NCBI GenBank assembly: GCA_003153315.1
Contig: PLYA01000008.1
Location: 1 to 64,000, forward strand
DNA: 64,000 nt
Source: Bacteroidota bacterium
Lineage (GTDB): Bacteria; Bacteroidota; Bacteroidia; B-17B0; Aurantibacillaceae
Direction: 5' to 3'
The position numbers were made by a program, and so were the translations under genes. Below are positions 45,647 to 54,238 of this stretch, piece after piece. The first letter of the stretch is position 1. Each line of letters begins with the position of its first letter. The notes beneath the pieces are model-generated. The model searched no databases and was not told the DNA's origin. It saw nothing but the letters and a program-made list of their open reading frames with translations.

Positions 45647-48600
45647 ATGACTAATTACAGAACCTTAAACAGAATAGTTGAAATAAATATTTCAAACGTA
45701 AAGTATACAGATATTGAGTTGAACGGAAACACTTGTTTTGTTGGAACCAATAATTTTGGTAAGACAAGTTTGCAACGCGCTATTTTGTTTTTTTACAGTG
45801 CTAATAGTCGCGGACTGGGCATCTCGGCTTCTCAGAAACCTTTTGAAGAACACTACTTCCGTTATGAGAACTCTTACATTGTGTATGAAGTTGCTACTGA
45901 AGAGAAAAACTTTTTTGTAATCGCATATCGTCATAACAAAGTTTGTTTCCGTTTTGTGGACGCACCATACAGTGCGGATTATTTCTTTAACGAGAATGAC
46001 GAGGCAGTTAAAATACAAGATGTATTAAAGAATCTGGATAAAGCCGGTATTTATTACAGCAACCAGATTGATACCTTTGAACGTTACCGTAATATTTTAT
46101 ATGGAACAGAAACAGACAAACACTTAAACAACTTCTTTATTCTGAAAGGAAATGAGAAATATCAAAACATTCCGAAATCAATTACCAATGTATTCTTAAG
46201 TTCTAAATCCTCTATTGATTCCCGTTTTATAAAAGACTTTATTGCCAATGCCATTACAACGGAAACATCAGGCATTAAGTTAGAGCAAGTAGAACGCCAG
46301 TTACGCCAGTTCAACGAAAAATATACGGACATTGAAACCTATCTGAAAAAGGAATCGCAGCAGTTAATCGAAATGATTGAAAAGAAATTTGATCAGGTAA
46401 AGATGATTAAATCTGCACAGATTGAAATGTCTGAAAAATTGGGTAACAGTCTTCGTTATGCCGAAACGCAAAATGAGAACATGCTGAATTCGGTTAAACA
46501 AAAAGAAGAAGAATTACGCCAACATACTTCCGACCACGATTTGCAAAAAGCAAACATTGAAGACCAGCAAAATAATATTCGTGAAGAGATTGGCTATTAC
46601 GACAGAACTATTCGCGATACTAACAAAAAACTAAAAGAATACCAGGGACAGAATATTGATGCTGCGGTTGAGAAGTTTAATGAGCGTGAACAATTACAGG
46701 TTGAGTTAAACATTGCACGTAAAGAATACGAATCGCTAACAAGCAATGTACAGAGCCTAGAATTGAAATTTACTTCTTTGTTTGAACAAGTTCAAAATGA
46801 AAAGAACGCTTACCTAAACACAATCAACTCAAAAATCGCACAACTATCTAATGATTATAATGAGCGCCAGCTTTTAAGCAAGAACGATTTTAACCGCAAG
46901 GAAAATGATTTAAAAGACCGCCGCGATAAAATGTTAGCAGAAATAAACTCGGAAGTAACGTCCAAGCAAATTGAGTTCAATGAATTAAAATCGGAAGAGA
47001 AAGTTATACGCAGCACACGTTTTCACGAAGAGGAAATAAAAGATTTAGAGGCTGAGTTGAATGAATTGCGTGCCATTACATACAAGAATCGTTCGGAACG
47101 TGCCATTAAAAACAACTTGGTTCAAAGTTTACAAAAGGAGTGGGAGAATAGTGAGTTAAAATTAAAATCAGTTTTAAATGCTGAGATTGATAAAGGTAAC
47201 ATTTATATCTCTAAAAAGAAAGATGAGATAAAACTTATTGAAGAGAAACTAAACGTACAGGCCGATGCTTTTTATGGTTACCTGGAAAAGAACTATAAGA
47301 ACTGGCACGAAACCATTGGCAAGGTTTGTAACGAAGATATTTTATTCAGAGCTGATTTAAAGCCTGAAATGAAAGATAAACTTACCGATACACTTTATGG
47401 TATCAGTTTGGAATTAGGAACCGTACCTGCTGTTTCTAAATCTATTGAGGAATATCAGGCCGGTAAAAATGTTCTGTTGGCAGAGATTCGAGAAGCGGAG
47501 GAAAAACTAAACCTGTTTCAAACAACCAACAACGAAGAAAAGGCTTTATCATCAGATAAGTTTGGCAAACAAATTGGCGAACTGAAAGAAGAGGTAAAAG
47601 TATTGACTTACAGTTTGGAATTGGCAGAGAAACGCGAAAAGAAACTAATTACTGAATTAGAAGACTGGAAAAACCGGGCAGGAAGCGAAATTGAACAATC
47701 ATTAAGCAGCAACCGCCAGAAACAAAATTTATTGGAAGAAGAACTTTCCATTCTGAACAAAAGAAAGAATATGCAACTGGCTGAATTCAATGATCAGTTT
47801 GATGCACAGAAAAAACATTTTGAAGAGCGTATTGCCGAGTTGAAGGTAAGGCAGGAAGATGAAATAAATTCTCTCGAAGAAGAGCGCACCAAAACTATTA
47901 AAGCTTTGGAGGATAAAGAAAAATCATTAAACAACGAGAAAGAAGGCAACTACAAAGACAAAGGGGTTGATAGCAAGCATATAAAAGAAATAGACAAAAA
48001 AATAAAAGGCCTGCAGGAAGACATCAAACAAATTGATCGCTTTGCGCAACTGGTAAATGATTATCTGAAAGATAAACGCGAGCTATTTGATAAACTTCCT
48101 GATTTTATACAAAAGAAAGAAGAGCTTGTAAAACAAATGAATTCGCTTACGGCAGATTTGGAAGAAGCTAACCGTAAGTACAATTTAAAGCGCATGGACA
48201 TTAATAAAGAAAAACGCGCTTTCGAGGAGGAGTTAATTGAGTTTAACAACGGTATTTCTTACTTCTCTAAAAACTTCAGAGAAACACCGGTATATAATAA
48301 ATATGCCGAAATTATTGAACGTGCTGAGCCTAAAAAAACAAATTACAGTGTGATGGATTTGTGTACGCAACTGCTTAAAAACGATTCGCATTTTAATGAA
48401 GAGTATGGGGCTTTCCAGCGTTATGTAAATGAGTTTAGTGGTAAGTTCCGTTTAGAGAACCACTTTGGTTTTATGATTCGTAACGATGCTACACAAGCTG
48501 AATATGAACGCTTCGCAGGGTATCTTACCAATTTTGTGCACGAAAATAAAATTGAACTTTCGGTTGCAGAAACTGCAACACAAATAAGTTTGGTTACGGA

Positions 48601-49330
48601 TTCAATTGCTACCAAAGTAAAAGAATTAAGCAACCAGCAACATAAAATACAACATATCATTTCTTTAATTGCCGAAGATTTTAAGAAAGCCGAGTTTGAA
48701 GAAAGCAAGCTGATTGAATTCATCAAAATTAAATTAGAAGAGAGTGATAACAAGGTTTACAAGCTACTGAAAAAGATAGAAGAGTTCAAAGACGAGCATG
48801 GACATTTTTATGGAGAAGGCTTATTTAATACCGACTTTGCTACGGGCAAGAATCGCGACATTAACCAGCGTGCCGTTAAATTATTAGAAAGTTTACGCAG
48901 CGCTATTAAAGAACAGGAGCAGGAAGAAATTCGTTTGCAGGATTTGTTTGAATTAAAATTCAATATCAAAGAAGGTGTTAACGAAACCGGTTGGACGCAT
49001 AAAATTGACAGCATAGGTTCTACCGGAACAGATATTCTGGTAAAAGCAATTATATATATTACTCTATTGCATGTGTTTATAAAAGAATCTTCTCATCGCA
49101 GCAGCAAAGACTTTAAGGTGCATTGCATTATAGATGAGGTAGGACAAATTTCGGCACATTACTTGAAAGAGCTTTTGAAATTTGCGAAGAACAGAAACAT
49201 TATGATGATTAACGGGTTACCCAACAAAAGTGGTTTGGAAAGCCATTACCGTTATACTTATCAGTTCCGCAGAGAAGAAGATAACTCGGTGCGTATATTC
49301 CCAAGCATTGTTACAGAGGTTGAGGCATAA
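45647..49330 (+). CDS. mksB: MksB-type SMC-like condensin ATPase
   Basis: 1227 residues. The Walker A FVGTNNFGKTS lies at residues 31-41, followed by long coiled coils (about 240-560 and 620-920). The C-terminal head has the signature SIGSTGTD near 1122 and the Walker B VHCIIDEVGQI near 1157. This is the MukB/MksB/JetC class of SMC-like motors that extrude DNA loops. It may compact the chromosome or, in Wadjet systems, detect small plasmids. No mksG/jetD nuclease gene follows; a terminator comes directly after the stop codon. Confidence 0.88.
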   Translation: MTNYRTLNRIVEINISNVKYTDIELNGNTCFVGTNNFGKTSLQRAILFFYSANSRGLGISASQKPFEEHYFRYENSYIVYEVATEEKNFFVIAYRHNKVCFRFVDAPYSADYFFNENDEAVKIQDVLKNLDKAGIYYSNQIDTFERYRNILYGTETDKHLNNFFILKGNEKYQNIPKSITNVFLSSKSSIDSRFIKDFIANAITTETSGIKLEQVERQLRQFNEKYTDIETYLKKESQQLIEMIEKKFDQVKMIKSAQIEMSEKLGNSLRYAETQNENMLNSVKQKEEELRQHTSDHDLQKANIEDQQNNIREEIGYYDRTIRDTNKKLKEYQGQNIDAAVEKFNEREQLQVELNIARKEYESLTSNVQSLELKFTSLFEQVQNEKNAYLNTINSKIAQLSNDYNERQLLSKNDFNRKENDLKDRRDKMLAEINSEVTSKQIEFNELKSEEKVIRSTRFHEEEIKDLEAELNELRAITYKNRSERAIKNNLVQSLQKEWENSELKLKSVLNAEIDKGNIYISKKKDEIKLIEEKLNVQADAFYGYLEKNYKNWHETIGKVCNEDILFRADLKPEMKDKLTDTLYGISLELGTVPAVSKSIEEYQAGKNVLLAEIREAEEKLNLFQTTNNEEKALSSDKFGKQIGELKEEVKVLTYSLELAEKREKKLITELEDWKNRAGSEIEQSLSSNRQKQNLLEEELSILNKRKNMQLAEFNDQFDAQKKHFEERIAELKVRQEDEINSLEEERTKTIKALEDKEKSLNNEKEGNYKDKGVDSKHIKEIDKKIKGLQEDIKQIDRFAQLVNDYLKDKRELFDKLPDFIQKKEELVKQMNSLTADLEEANRKYNLKRMDINKEKRAFEEELIEFNNGISYFSKNFRETPVYNKYAEIIERAEPKKTNYSVMDLCTQLLKNDSHFNEEYGAFQRYVNEFSGKFRLENHFGFMIRNDATQAEYERFAGYLTNFVHENKIELSVAETATQISLVTDSIATKVKELSNQQHKIQHIISLIAEDFKKAEFEESKLIEFIKIKLEESDNKVYKLLKKIEEFKDEHGHFYGEGLFNTDFATGKNRDINQRAVKLLESLRSAIKEQEQEEIRLQDLFELKFNIKEGVNETGWTHKIDSIGSTGTDILVKAIIYITLLHVFIKESSHRSSKDFKVHCIIDEVGQISAHYLKELLKFAKNRNIMMINGLPNKSGLESHYRYTYQFRREEDNSVRIFPSIVTEVEA

Positions 49331-49343
49331 GGTTTAATAAAAA

Positions 49344-49364
49344 AGCCCGCTTTTAAGCAGGCTC
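49344..49364 (+). terminator. Terminator closing the mks operon
   Basis: AGCCcGCTT / AAGCaGGCT hairpin with an A tract before and TCTTTTA after. It starts 14 bp after the mksB stop and can also serve the convergent gene. Confidence 0.8.
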
Positions 49365-49386
49365 TTTTATATACAACTAATTACTT

Positions 49387-50058
49387 TTATATAATAGTAA
49401 ATACCAAAGGCGCGCTTGGCGGCCCGGCTTCGCCCGTTGGGCTTTTGTACCAGGTTATTAAATAACCCTTCATGCCCTCCTGAGTGGGGTCAAAGGTAAG
49501 ATGGTAATGCGTAGAGCCTGTATCATTTATATGTACATACGCTGCATCGGCAGGGGGTGCAGCAGTAGCAGCCACTACGGCAAGTTTGCGACCTATTTTG
49601 CCAACATCATCAGGCAAAGCCCTTGCGGTGGCATTGGTAGCGGCGGGCTCGTGCGTAAAAAAATAAACCACCAAATGCGTCTGTTTAGTAATCGTATTAA
49701 CCGGTGCCTCGGTTGGTGCCGGTATATGGTTGCGGCGCGAAGCATCTTCATGTATTTGTATGGCACTATAATCTGCCCCCGTAAGCGTAATATCCTTATT
49801 ATGTTTCAGGGTTTGCTTTAGCGCTTGCATTTCAGGGTGCAAAATATCATACGAATCATGAATGTCTTTCACACTTTGTTCAGTATGGGTGGCGGGGGTT
49901 ATGTAGGTGTTGTATTTGTTATTATAATCGGTAAGCCCGATTTGTATAGACGTTACCTTAGTGCCCGATACTTGCAAACGGGTTGCATTTGCAGCAATAT
50001 AAGGCACAGATGCGTTCACCTCGGTGTGAAAATCGGCTAGTTTCTGAGATAGTTTCAT
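49387..50058 (-). CDS. FnIII-like protein of unknown function (paralogue 2)
   Basis: 223 residues, no signal peptide. The N-terminal 120 residues are helical (VKDIHDSYDILHPEMQALKQT). The C-terminal half is FnIII-like and ends GYLITWYKSPTGEAGPPSAP, a family hallmark close to GE-x-GPWS. Architecture and upstream 21-bp array match the gene at 15774-16556. GC content is higher than in its neighbours. Function unknown; I know such proteins only as hypothetical Bacteroidota families. Confidence 0.65.
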   Translation of the reverse strand: MKLSQKLADFHTEVNASVPYIAANATRLQVSGTKVTSIQIGLTDYNNKYNTYITPATHTEQSVKDIHDSYDILHPEMQALKQTLKHNKDITLTGADYSAIQIHEDASRRNHIPAPTEAPVNTITKQTHLVVYFFTHEPAATNATARALPDDVGKIGRKLAVVAATAAPPADAAYVHINDTGSTHYHLTFDPTQEGMKGYLITWYKSPTGEAGPPSAPLVFTII

Positions 50059-50159
50059 GGTTTTTTTAGTTTAATTGGTTAATATGATGGTAAAACGAGC
50101 CACATTTTAAAATATTATTTTTCTCTTGTTTTTTTCTAATTTTTTAACATTTGTCTGCC

Positions 50160-50368
50160 CTTACAAATGGTTTGCGAGTGCTTACAAATGATTTATGAAC
50201 CCTTGAAAATGGTTTGCAAGCCCTTACAAATGGTTTGCGAGTACTTGAGAATGATTTGTGAACACTTGCAAATGGTTTATGAGTGCTTGCAAATGATTTG
50301 CGAATACTTAATATAATATGCAAGTACTTGCAAATGATTTGCGTGCCCTTACAAATGGTTTGCAAGTG
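50160..50368. repeat. 21-bp tandem array B (10 units)
   Basis: Ten units (one of 20 bp) with the same consensus as array A (CTTRCAAATGRTTTGCGAGY). The last three units, including the short one, line up one to one with those of array A. It starts about 100 bp upstream of the FnIII-like gene at 49387-50058, and its other end abuts the leader copy B. Confidence 0.9.
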
Positions 50369-50386
50369 CTTGAAATTAGATGGTTT

Positions 50387-50477
50387 TTGGTATATTTGTT
50401 CATCTAAAAGGGCAAAACCTAACCATATCTTGCTAAAACAGCAGGATAAGGATAAAAAAGTTAGTCCTATAAGGGAG
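50387..50477 (+). promoter_or_regulatory. Cassette-platform leader (copy B)
   Basis: Gap-free partner of 6365-6455. It contains TATATTTG (50391-50398), ACCTAAC (50417-50423, a full RYYYAAC), the hairpin TATCTTGCT / AGCAGGATA around 50426-50448 and CCTATAAGGGAG ending at G^TT (50477/50478). The hairpin is kept although its bases differ from copy A, which suggests it matters. Confidence 0.6.
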
Positions 50478-50644
50478 TTAGGCACAAAGCGGTGGACTTC
50501 TCTGCCGACAAGCTCATCTTCGACATTGTAAATCTCAAAGCAGACAGGGCGGACATACAAATTAAAAACATTTCGTATCTTAGTTTCATCATTCCCTGCT
50601 GACACATTCAGTTTCAAAACGCCACTGGGTTTGCTTGCGGAACG
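50478..50644 (+). mobile_element. Decayed integron-type cassette
   Basis: Only 167 bp lie between G^TTAGGCACA and the right arm CGCCACTGGGTTTGCTTGCG ending AACG^TTA. The right arm is identical to that of the first cassette over 28 bp, but the matching left arm is missing. A 36-codon GTG frame (50492-50602, ending IIPC) lies inside and may be the tail of a lost gene. An internal deletion would explain the layout. This and array B fill 50059-50685. Confidence 0.55.
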
Positions 50645-50685
50645 TTAAGCTAAATTTCTAAAAAAATTATTCTTTAATTTGCCCC

Positions 50686-51138
50686 ATGCAAAACAAAAAA
50701 ATATGGCATGGCAACCCCACGCTACAGGATTTAGCTTGGATGCAGCATGGCAACATTGGCGAGGTACTAAACATTACCATTGATGAGATTAAGGCCGATT
50801 GCCTGATAGGCTCTATGCCTGTTAATGAACGAACCGTACAACCCTTTGGTATTTTGCACGGGGGCGCATCGGTGGTGCTGGCAGAAACTCTGGGCAGTGT
50901 GGCATCTTTACTTTGTGTAGATAGCCAAACCTTTATTGGCGTGGGTATAGAAATAAATGCCAACCACGTTAAGGCGGTTGCGTCGGGCAGGGTAAAGGGT
51001 ATTTGCACCCCCCTGCACATTGGCGGCAGAACCCACGTATGGGATATTAAAATTTATAACCTGCATGATGAGCTGGTTTGCGTAAGTCGGTTTACCTGTG
51101 CCGTAGTTGCCAAAAGCAAATTACCTATTGATAAGTAG
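50686..51138 (+). CDS. Hotdog-fold thioesterase (PaaI/MenI-like)
   Basis: 150 residues. The family core FGILHGGASVVLAETLGS near residue 49 holds the catalytic acidic residue, and GVGIEINANHVKAV follows. Related enzymes hydrolyse DHNA-CoA in menaquinone synthesis or phenylacetyl-CoA-type thioesters; which one cannot be decided, as no men genes are near. The ATG lies just after TTAATTTG (50674-50681), a near -7 box. Like mpg at 7602, it sits directly behind a cassette site. Confidence 0.88.
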   Translation: MQNKKIWHGNPTLQDLAWMQHGNIGEVLNITIDEIKADCLIGSMPVNERTVQPFGILHGGASVVLAETLGSVASLLCVDSQTFIGVGIEINANHVKAVASGRVKGICTPLHIGGRTHVWDIKIYNLHDELVCVSRFTCAVVAKSKLPIDK

Positions 51139-51209
51139 TTTACTATTAAACTTATGTTTAAAAAATACATCTTACTTTTAAAGACCTAAATCTCGGCACC
51201 TAAAAAACC

Positions 51210-52448
51210 ATGCGCAAAATAAGGCTTACACTTTTTATGTTTGTTTTATTACATGCACCTGCCCTGTTTGCACAAACTCCCGAAAACAAAATTTCTGTAG
51301 AAGATAGTATAGCACTATGCGAAAAGCAAAAGGGTCAGTTAGACATAATAGATGTGTACTGGAAGATAATAAAAAAACCTATTGTAGAAGAATGCGAGCC
51401 CAGCAAACAAGCCTGGAGGTTTCACCCTTCTGTACTTCCTGCTTTTGGGTATACTCTGGCAACAAAACTGGCGGGGTTAGTTGCTTCAAACATAGGTTTT
51501 TATACAGATATTGGAGTTCATGCAAAATTATCCGCTATTGAAGCAAGCATTTCTTACACACAAAATAACCAGATTATTCTGCCAATTTTAACCAATATCT
51601 GGACAAAAGGAAATAAATACAATTGGCTTGGCGATTGGCGCTTTTATAAATATCCGGAATATACATACGGTTTAGGTGGGCATACCACTATACAAAACTA
51701 TACGCAATTAAATTACCAGTGCATTATTATTCATGAGGCGGTCTTAAAGCATATTTCTTCTTCAAACTTATATCTAGGCTTGGCATATAATTTAGATTAT
51801 CATTGGAACATTAGCGAAACAGGTTATCCTGTGGGGGACACAACCTCCTTTCAACGATATGGCAGAACAACCTCATCTATATCATCAGGCGTTTCGGTAA
51901 ATGCCTTATATGATGGCAGAAAAAACTCCATCAATCCTTCTAAGGCATTTTACAGCAGCGTGTCTTTTTGCCCTTATGTTGATCTTTTATGGAATAAAAG
52001 TAATTACAGGTCATTAATTATAGATACCCGCAAATATTTTAAACCAAGTGCTAAGTCTGATAATATATTGGCCTTTTGGACTTATGATTGGTTTACGTTT
52101 AATGGCAACGCCCCTTATCTTGATTTACCCAGCACGGGATGGGATCCCTATTCTAATGTAGGCAGAGGGTATATACAAAGCAGGCTAAGGGGTAAGAATT
52201 TTATATATCTGGAAGCGGAATACCGTTTTACCCTTTTGAAAAACGGGTTATTGGGTGGTGTAGTATTTACCAATGCGCAATCGGTTACAGATTGGCCAAA
52301 CAATAAATTCACCGTTATATATCCGGCAGCCGGCGCAGGCATTCGTATAAAATTAAACAGGCATTCCGGGGCAAACTTAGCTATTGATTATGCAATTGGA
52401 AGGGGCGGCTCTAACGGACTGTTTATTAATTTGGGAGAGGTGTTTTAA
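51210..52448 (+). CDS. Omp85/BamA-type outer-membrane barrel protein
   Basis: 412 residues with a signal peptide (LFMFVLLHAPALFAQ). The barrel part shows VGRGYIQSRLRGKNFIYLEAEYRF, shortened here to GRGYIQSRLRGKNF, resembling the RGY and EYRF motifs of the Omp85 C-terminal domain, and it ends LGEVF. POTRA domains are absent, so it is a short patatin-less, POTRA-less relative. Its stop overlaps that of the convergent thioesterase gene. Confidence 0.7.
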   Translation: MRKIRLTLFMFVLLHAPALFAQTPENKISVEDSIALCEKQKGQLDIIDVYWKIIKKPIVEECEPSKQAWRFHPSVLPAFGYTLATKLAGLVASNIGFYTDIGVHAKLSAIEASISYTQNNQIILPILTNIWTKGNKYNWLGDWRFYKYPEYTYGLGGHTTIQNYTQLNYQCIIIHEAVLKHISSSNLYLGLAYNLDYHWNISETGYPVGDTTSFQRYGRTTSSISSGVSVNALYDGRKNSINPSKAFYSSVSFCPYVDLLWNKSNYRSLIIDTRKYFKPSAKSDNILAFWTYDWFTFNGNAPYLDLPSTGWDPYSNVGRGYIQSRLRGKNFIYLEAEYRFTLLKNGLLGGVVFTNAQSVTDWPNNKFTVIYPAAGAGIRIKLNRHSGANLAIDYAIGRGGSNGLFINLGEVF

Positions 52449-52966
52449 TCTTTTAAAAACAAAGCCCTTAGTTCTTGTGCTTCGTTCGGCTTCATTTTTC
52501 CTGCCAATATCAAAGCCAATTGTTTACGGCGCAAAGCCCCTTCAAATCTGTCTTTTTCTTCCTTTGTTTCCGGAATCAACTCAGGTACCGGCAAAGGAGA
52601 ACCGTTTTGATCAATGGCAACAAACGTATAAATAGCCTCGTTGCATTTACGTCTTTTTCCTGTAACCAAGTCTTCTACAAACACATCTATAAAAACCTCC
52701 ATACTGGAGTTAAATGCACGAGATACTTTTGCTTCCAGCGTTACCACACTGCCTAATTTAATAGGCTCTTTAAAAGAAACGTTGTTAACTGTAGCGGTTA
52801 CCACTACCCTGTTCGAATGCCTTTGTGCAGCAATAGCTGCAGCTGTATCCATCCACTCTAATAAACGACCACCAAAAAAATTTCCTAAGGCATTGGTATC
52901 ATTAGGTAAAATATGTTGTGTGCTTATGGTAAGCGAATCAATTGCGCGCTTGGGGTTTAAACTCAT
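52445..52966 (-). CDS. Acyl-CoA thioesterase (hotdog, BFIT/YciA-like)
   Basis: 173 residues from the ATG at 52966; a TTG ten codons upstream is less likely. HILPNDTNALGNFFGGRLLEW and NVSFKEPIKLGSVVTLEAKV are typical of the acyl-CoA hydrolase family. It hydrolyses acyl-CoA thioesters. The start overlaps the stop of the HD gene as ATGA, so they are translated together. Confidence 0.9.
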   Translation of the reverse strand: MSLNPKRAIDSLTISTQHILPNDTNALGNFFGGRLLEWMDTAAAIAAQRHSNRVVVTATVNNVSFKEPIKLGSVVTLEAKVSRAFNSSMEVFIDVFVEDLVTGKRRKCNEAIYTFVAIDQNGSPLPVPELIPETKEEKDRFEGALRRKQLALILAGKMKPNEAQELRALFLKD

Positions 52967-54210
52967 TTTTTTATAATTAAATCCTTTGGATAACAAATAA
53001 AATATTTTTTCACGGTTTTAGATAATACCTCCACATTCAACTGGTCACCGGCTTCGGCAATATCAATTACTTTGCCGCTATTCATTAAAATATTAATTTT
53101 TAAATTATCTGTTCTATAGGCACTGTTTTCAACCTCACCACTTACCACAAAAAAGGAAGCTTCCTTTTTAGTAAATTTATATTGCTTCATACACATTTTA
53201 ATTAATTCTTTTTTAGAAGACAGTTCGATTTTTTCTCTTTTTAATTCTATGCGGAATAATTTACGGTTTACTAAATTGCTGCAAAGCATAGAAAGAATTT
53301 TATCCTTATGTTTTGCCCAAACTTTTACCGAAGTAAAAATATCGTAATCATCTAGCGACGCAAAATTATCCAACAAGTCAGGCCTGGTGATAAAATCCTT
53401 TTTAGAAAAATTGTTTTTTAAAAATACTGATAGAGCGGGGGTAGCAAATAAATCAACCCCTTTGGCGGCTAATTGTTTAGCACGCACTAAAATATTTACC
53501 AATAAATTTTCGGCAGATACCACTGTTTTGTGCAAATACACCTGCCAGTACATTAAGCGGCGGGCAATAATAAATTTCTCGATAGAATAAATTCCTTTTT
53601 CTTCAATTACTAACTCATCATTCTTTACATTCAGCATTTTAATGATGCGATCGCTGCTTATTACGCCCTCTGATACACCTGTAAAAAAACTATCTCTGCG
53701 TAAATAATCAAGCCTGTCCATATCTAGTTGCGAGCTTACTAATTGGTGTAGGAATTTCTTTTTATACTGATTATTAAAAATCTTAATGGCTAAAGAAAGC
53801 TTTCCTTTATACTGCTTATTCAGTTGCTGCATCAGAAGTTCTGAAATATCTTCATGATTAATTCCTTTAACAATAGTATGTTCTAATGCATGTGAAAAAG
53901 GGCCATGGCCAATATCGTGCAGAAGAATAGCAATGGTTGTTGCCTGTGTTTCTTCTTCAGTAATTTGAATTTGTTTGGCTTGTAAAACACTAATGGCTTC
54001 CGTCATTAAATACATGGCGCCAATAGCATGATGAAAACGTGTGTGCAATGCACCTGGATAAACCAAATTAGTTAGCCCCAATTGTTTAATATGGCGCAAA
54101 CGCTGGAAATACGGATGATTTATAAGTTCATAAATAAAATCATCGGGCAAAGTAACAAAGCCATAAATAGGGTCATTAATTATTTTACGTTTGTTTAATT
54201 GATGATTCAT
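52963..54210 (-). CDS. HD-domain phosphohydrolase (dNTPase-like)
   Basis: 415 residues. The HD metal site is clear: TRFHHAIGAMYL near 56, LLHDIGHGPFSHALEH near 92 and DMDRLDYLRRDSFFTG near 165. This arrangement matches the dGTPase/SAMHD1-like HD family (YdhJ group). It likely hydrolyses nucleotides, substrate unproven. The C-terminal 120 residues are family-specific. It overlaps the thioesterase gene at its end. Confidence 0.9.
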   Translation of the reverse strand: MNHQLNKRKIINDPIYGFVTLPDDFIYELINHPYFQRLRHIKQLGLTNLVYPGALHTRFHHAIGAMYLMTEAISVLQAKQIQITEEETQATTIAILLHDIGHGPFSHALEHTIVKGINHEDISELLMQQLNKQYKGKLSLAIKIFNNQYKKKFLHQLVSSQLDMDRLDYLRRDSFFTGVSEGVISSDRIIKMLNVKNDELVIEEKGIYSIEKFIIARRLMYWQVYLHKTVVSAENLLVNILVRAKQLAAKGVDLFATPALSVFLKNNFSKKDFITRPDLLDNFASLDDYDIFTSVKVWAKHKDKILSMLCSNLVNRKLFRIELKREKIELSSKKELIKMCMKQYKFTKKEASFFVVSGEVENSAYRTDNLKINILMNSGKVIDIAEAGDQLNVEVLSKTVKKYFICYPKDLIIKK

Positions 54211-54238
54211 TTACAATTAGACTTTGGAATAACCCGAT

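Noticed and set aside
43778..49330. A complete Wadjet plasmid-defence system.
   Set aside because: The JetD/MksG nuclease is missing and a terminator follows mksB, so defence by plasmid cleavage is not supported.
50144..50617. A 157-aa minus-strand frame across array B and the leader.
   Set aside because: It reads the 21-bp repeats as seven-residue repeats and runs antisense through the promoter and boundary shared with copy A. Array A offers no matching protein, so the frame is a by-product of the period being a multiple of three.
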